Positions 61,111 to 64,000 of a stretch of 64,000 nucleotides of DNA are shown in pieces (within the stretch, counting starts at the first letter, position 1; each line of letters begins with the position of its first letter). This DNA comes from JAEKNW01 sp963678375. GTDB lineage: Bacteria; Cloacimonadota; Cloacimonadia; Cloacimonadales; JAFGVF01. The position numbers and the translations under genes are program-made. The notes under the pieces are model-generated. The model had not been told where the DNA came from. It saw nothing but the letters and a program-made list of their open reading frames with translations, and made no database searches. The stretch lies in NCBI GenBank assembly GCA_963678375.2, contig OY782831.1, forward strand, positions 1,922,001-1,986,000, in the 5' to 3' direction.

Positions 61111-62361
61111 CTAAGTTTTTAATTTTTTCTTTTCAGCAGCAGGGAAGAGAACATTATTTAGAATTAACCTGTAGCCTTGTGAATTTTTATGAAGGTCTAA
61201 AACAGTCTCAGGATCACCAATCAAGTGGCGATAATCTTCTGGGTCATGGCCACCATAAAAAGTAAATGTTCCTTTGCCTAAGTTACCATGTATGTATTTT
61301 GTTTCTTCAGAGTTTGGTATATCTCCCAAGATAATAACACTCTTTTTGATAAAATCTTTCTTAAAGGAGGTGGTCATTCCTAGGAATCCGTCTAAGATAG
61401 AGCTATGATTCTGAGTCAGCATTGTAGGAACAGGGTCAAATTTAGCTGAAAAATCGAATAATTGAAAATAGTCAGCTTCAGCTCCTCGAATAGCAGCATA
61501 ATCTGAACCATCAATATTTGAATATTCATAGATCATAGGGTTTTCTTCAATTGTGAAATTCTCAAAAGCAAAGGTGTGGGAAAAGTCCAATTTAGATCTA
61601 TAATTCGGATCTATTCCATCACCATCAAACTCTTTGGGAACAATATCAACTGCTCCCGCTGCTAGAGCTATATCTATTGTATCAGTAGCTCCACACATAG
61701 CAAAGAGAAAACCTCCCTCAACAACAAAAGCTCGTATTTTTTCTGCAACAGCATGTTTTAATTTCCAAACTTTAGTAAAACCAAGCTTGCTTGCCATTTC
61801 TTCATTTATTCTAACTTCTTCTTGATACCAGTCTGCAAATCTATATGAGGAATAAAATTTACCAAACTGACCTGTAAAATCTTCATGGTGAAGATGTAAC
61901 CAATCATAATCATCAAGACCTTTGGTAATAACTTCTTCATCCCAAATAGTATCATATTCAATCCCAGCATAGGTCAAGGCAAGAGTAACCGCATCATCCC
62001 ATGGAACCTTATTTGCAGGTGTATAAACTGCTATTTTAGGTTCAACCTCTAACAGAACTACATCCATGTTTTCCTGATTGATAGTAGCATAAATTGAGGC
62101 AACATCATTTCCTGAAATATTTTCATAACTAACACCAGAAATATGTAAGTCATTGATGATTGTTTGACTATCGTTACATAAGAAAGAGCCACCGCGATAA
62201 TTTAGCAACCACTTGGCTGTTTGTTGATTCTGTAAGCTTCTAAAGACAATCCCATAGGCTTTCAGATGGTTAGTCTGGCTGTTATCCATAGGAATCAATA
62301 TTTCGCTATTTATTATTATGTAACTGCTTATAAAAAGTAGTATTAACCATACTTTTTTCAT
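61111..62361 (-). CDS. Exported GATase-like protein (often mislabelled asparagine synthetase B)
   Basis: 416 aa; the ATG overlaps the hemW stop. A signal peptide covers residues 1-19 (VWLILLFISSYIIINSE). The sequence ILIPMDNSQTNHLKAYGIVFRSLQNQQTAKWLLNYRGGSFLCND and the core GGFLFAMCGATDTIDIAL and IHGNLGKGTFTFYGGHDPEDY suggest a class-I glutamine amidotransferase-like flavodoxin-type fold with a Cys nucleophile-like site (MCGAT). Databases label such FCB-group proteins asparagine synthetase B, but the N-terminal amidotransferase and ATP-pyrophosphatase domains of AsnB are absent, so that label should not be trusted. True function is unknown; export argues against a biosynthetic role. Confidence 0.65.
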   Translation of the reverse strand: MKKVWLILLFISSYIIINSEILIPMDNSQTNHLKAYGIVFRSLQNQQTAKWLLNYRGGSFLCNDSQTIINDLHISGVSYENISGNDVASIYATINQENMDVVLLEVEPKIAVYTPANKVPWDDAVTLALTYAGIEYDTIWDEEVITKGLDDYDWLHLHHEDFTGQFGKFYSSYRFADWYQEEVRINEEMASKLGFTKVWKLKHAVAEKIRAFVVEGGFLFAMCGATDTIDIALAAGAVDIVPKEFDGDGIDPNYRSKLDFSHTFAFENFTIEENPMIYEYSNIDGSDYAAIRGAEADYFQLFDFSAKFDPVPTMLTQNHSSILDGFLGMTTSFKKDFIKKSVIILGDIPNSEETKYIHGNLGKGTFTFYGGHDPEDYRHLIGDPETVLDLHKNSQGYRLILNNVLFPAAEKKKLKT

Positions 62362-63476
62362 TACTCCTCCATCATTTCTGAGATTACGTAATTTGATATG
62401 AATCTGCTTTTTTTAGTCAAGCAGATTCTCTTATTATCTTGTTTAATTAAAGCATATTTAAGTAAATAATTTAAAATTTCTTTTTTTTCAGTTAGAATAT
62501 CATAAGAAAATTTGTCTTTGACTAAGTCTACAGATAGCCCTTCATTTAGTCTGAGCTGTAGCATAATATACTCATTCAGTCTGTCTAAATTAGATAAAGT
62601 CTCTTTATTTCTGAAGACTTGTTTTTCTCTAATATCTTTTTTCCAGTCAGTCAGGCTATTATTATTATAACGCATTTTACCAATTGTGCCATAAGCACCT
62701 GGTCCTAAACCAAGATAATCCTTTTGCTGCCAGTAGGCTAGATTATGTTGAGAAACAGAAGCTTTCTTAGAGAAATTAGAAATTTCATACTGGTCCATTC
62801 CTGCTTCCTTAAGCTTACTACAAATTAAATTATACATGTCAGCTACTGTGTCATCTTTGGGAATAGCATGCTTATCTTTATACAGTATAGCATCTTGGTC
62901 TAATGATAAGCAATATATCGATATATGATCTAAATCAAGATCTAAGAAATGGTCTATATCCTCTTCAATATCTTTAATAGATTGCTGAGGAATCCCATAG
63001 ATTAGGTCCCCTGATATATTCGAAAAAGCCTTTTGACGCAACTTCTTTACAATTGAAACAACTTGGTCTGGTCTGTGTTTTCTTCCTAAGTAGTTTAAGA
63101 TTTTTTCATTAAGAGATTGAATACCCAAAGAAAGTCGATTTACTTGTGTTTTAGCCAGCTTACCTATATAATCACTTGTAAGGGTTATGGGGTTACACTC
63201 AAGACTTATCTCACATTCATCCTCTTTATAATGAAAATTATCAATAATTCTTTGGATATTTCCTGGCGACAATAAGGAAGGAGTACCTCCTCCAAAATAG
63301 ATTGTCAAAGGATTAACTTTATATCTCTCATATACTTGTATAATCTCTTCATCTAGAGTTTCGAAATAGTCTTCTTGTTTTTTTAATGAAAACTGTTCTG
63401 TATAGAAAGAACAATATCCACACCGGCTAGTACAAAAGGGATAATGCAGATAAATATGATTTATTTTCTGTTTCAC
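62361..63476 (-). CDS. hemW: Radical SAM haem chaperone HemW (coproporphyrinogen oxidase-like)
   Basis: 371 aa from a GTG start at 63476 that overlaps the signal-peptidase stop by one base. The radical-SAM cluster motif is CTSRCGYC (CxxxCxxC), preceded by YLHYPFC, followed by YFGGGTPSLL, SLECNPITL, LGIQSLNEKILNYLGR, and GDLIYGIPQQS. HemW inserts haem into respiratory proteins; true oxidase HemN is longer and differs in this region, so HemW is preferred. The C-terminal winged-helix-like part (LNEYIMLQLRLNEGL) is typical. It is followed by the GATase-like gene. Confidence 0.88.
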   Translation of the reverse strand: MKQKINHIYLHYPFCTSRCGYCSFYTEQFSLKKQEDYFETLDEEIIQVYERYKVNPLTIYFGGGTPSLLSPGNIQRIIDNFHYKEDECEISLECNPITLTSDYIGKLAKTQVNRLSLGIQSLNEKILNYLGRKHRPDQVVSIVKKLRQKAFSNISGDLIYGIPQQSIKDIEEDIDHFLDLDLDHISIYCLSLDQDAILYKDKHAIPKDDTVADMYNLICSKLKEAGMDQYEISNFSKKASVSQHNLAYWQQKDYLGLGPGAYGTIGKMRYNNNSLTDWKKDIREKQVFRNKETLSNLDRLNEYIMLQLRLNEGLSVDLVKDKFSYDILTEKKEILNYLLKYALIKQDNKRICLTKKSRFISNYVISEMMEE

Positions 63477-64000
63477 TATTTAACTAACTGAAATATTCTA
63501 TCCCAACGGATTTTACCTGATCTGTTTACTGCATCACGACCCTGCATTCTATCAACAGAAGATTCATCCCTTGAAAAGAAAATTATGCTTGGTGTCCCAC
63601 TTATGTTATCACGTGATAGAAAACCCCAATATCTACCATCATAGCTATTATTTCTATTATCACCCATCACAAGATAATTATCTTCAGGAACTACAACAGG
63701 ACCAAAATTATCTGGAGTTCCCATCTCTTTACCATCCCAGGTAATTTGATATGGACTAGTCTCTGTAGTATTATATTCTCTTAGATAAGGTAAGAATCTC
63801 TTATCTGGACCTAATAAAGTTGCATCACTTAAGTCTTCATTAAGACCGTTAAAATTGAAATAGACATATTGAGCTACAGCTTCAGGAGAGTTTGAACCAA
63901 AGTTATTGATATAGCTAGCGTGGTCTTTGTTATAGAGCCCAGTGAAGAGATTAAGTAATTTCGGATAATTAAAATAAGTCTTGTAAACACCATGAAAATG
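63476..64000 (-). CDS. lepB: Signal peptidase I, C-terminal part (N-terminus off the right edge)
   Basis: The frame stays open from the stop at 63476 to the right edge (175 codons) with no internal stop. The catalytic dyad and membrane anchor lie beyond the window. The visible part carries the conserved box VPEDNYLVMGDNRNNSYDGRYWGFLSRDNISG, where the GDNRNNSxDSR-like motif ends in the Asp/Arg pair, and the segment FFSRDESSVDRM. An upstream insertion (about 100 residues, TSPYQITWDGKEMGTPDNFGPVV...) is longer than in E. coli and is common in the FCB group. It cleaves signal peptides of exported proteins at the membrane surface. Confidence 0.85.
   Translation of the reverse strand, partial: HFHGVYKTYFNYPKLLNLFTGLYNKDHASYINNFGSNSPEAVAQYVYFNFNGLNEDLSDATLLGPDKRFLPYLREYNTTETSPYQITWDGKEMGTPDNFGPVVVPEDNYLVMGDNRNNSYDGRYWGFLSRDNISGTPSIIFFSRDESSVDRMQGRDAVNRSGKIRWDRIFQLVK

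Noticed and set aside
61111..62361. Asparagine synthetase B
   Set aside because: Neither the N-terminal amidotransferase Cys nor the PP-loop domain of AsnB is visible, and the protein has a signal peptide.

Overview
This is an AT-rich bacterial chromosome segment, roughly one third G+C by eye. It most resembles the Fibrobacterota-Chlorobiota-Bacteroidota superphylum, and my best guess is a Cloacimonadota-like anaerobe. Four things point there. Several very large secreted proteins end in a FlgD-like/type IX secretion sorting tail (YPNPFNP...GIY...KM.L.K). There are several gingipain-type (C25) peptidases. Many Cys-anchored lipoproteins are present. Shine-Dalgarno sites are strong (GGAGG). The species call is inference. 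TGA is an ordinary stop in many genes here, so the code is standard apart from one selenocysteine codon. I found no rRNA, tRNA, CRISPR array or insertion sequence.

Layout. 1-1.83 kb: a secreted beta-helix surface protein (cut by the left edge) behind a tiny secreted peptide, divergent from an ECF-like sigma factor (1.9-2.9 kb). 3.5-8.3 kb: SmpB, an AmiC-type amidase, a metallophosphoesterase and an S41 peptidase lipoprotein. 8.5-11 kb: glycogen phosphorylase. 11.1-16.3 kb: a signalling operon of hybrid kinase, PAS kinase and receiver. 16.5-21.5 kb: an operon of an enlarged GlmL/MutL-like ATPase and an OvoA-type ovothiol synthase. 21.7-26 kb: TetR regulator, Cas4-like nuclease, membrane methyltransferase, and a kinase-like plus nucleotidyltransferase pair. 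26.1-26.8 kb: a peroxiredoxin whose catalytic cysteine codon is TGA, read as selenocysteine. 26.9-31 kb: a truncated lipoprotein and a large secreted protein. 31-43 kb: an ATP-grasp protein, two C25-type proteins, a PAS protein and an LVIVD-repeat lipoprotein. 43.4-47.5 kb: the pyrimidine operon pyrB-C-K-D with a PyrR-type leader. 47.7-53.7 kb: VirK-like protein, ClpB, QueH, a TtcA-like ATPase and acetate kinase. 53.8-64 kb: a C25 protease, a peptidase-propeller-barrel outer-membrane protein, an MCE lipid-transport protein, a GATase-like secreted protein, HemW and the C-terminus of signal peptidase I (cut by the right edge).

How it fits together. Much of the coding capacity goes to exported proteins (gingipain-like peptidases, sorting-tail proteins, surface barrel, MCE protein), with signal peptidase I at the end. 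The selenoperoxiredoxin and OvoA suggest thiol/selenol-based peroxide defence. Acetate kinase fits a fermentative lifestyle.

The most interesting items are: (1) the in-frame TGA at the peroxidatic position of the peroxiredoxin with a good bacterial SECIS hairpin behind it; (2) a PyrR-type RNA hairpin that hides the ribosome-binding site of a 38-codon leader overlapping pyrB; (3) a 56-bp intergenic hairpin repeat present four times with compensatory changes; (4) a CIRCE-like operator ahead of clpB; (5) the glmL-ovoA operon, whose GlmL carries a large C-terminal extension.
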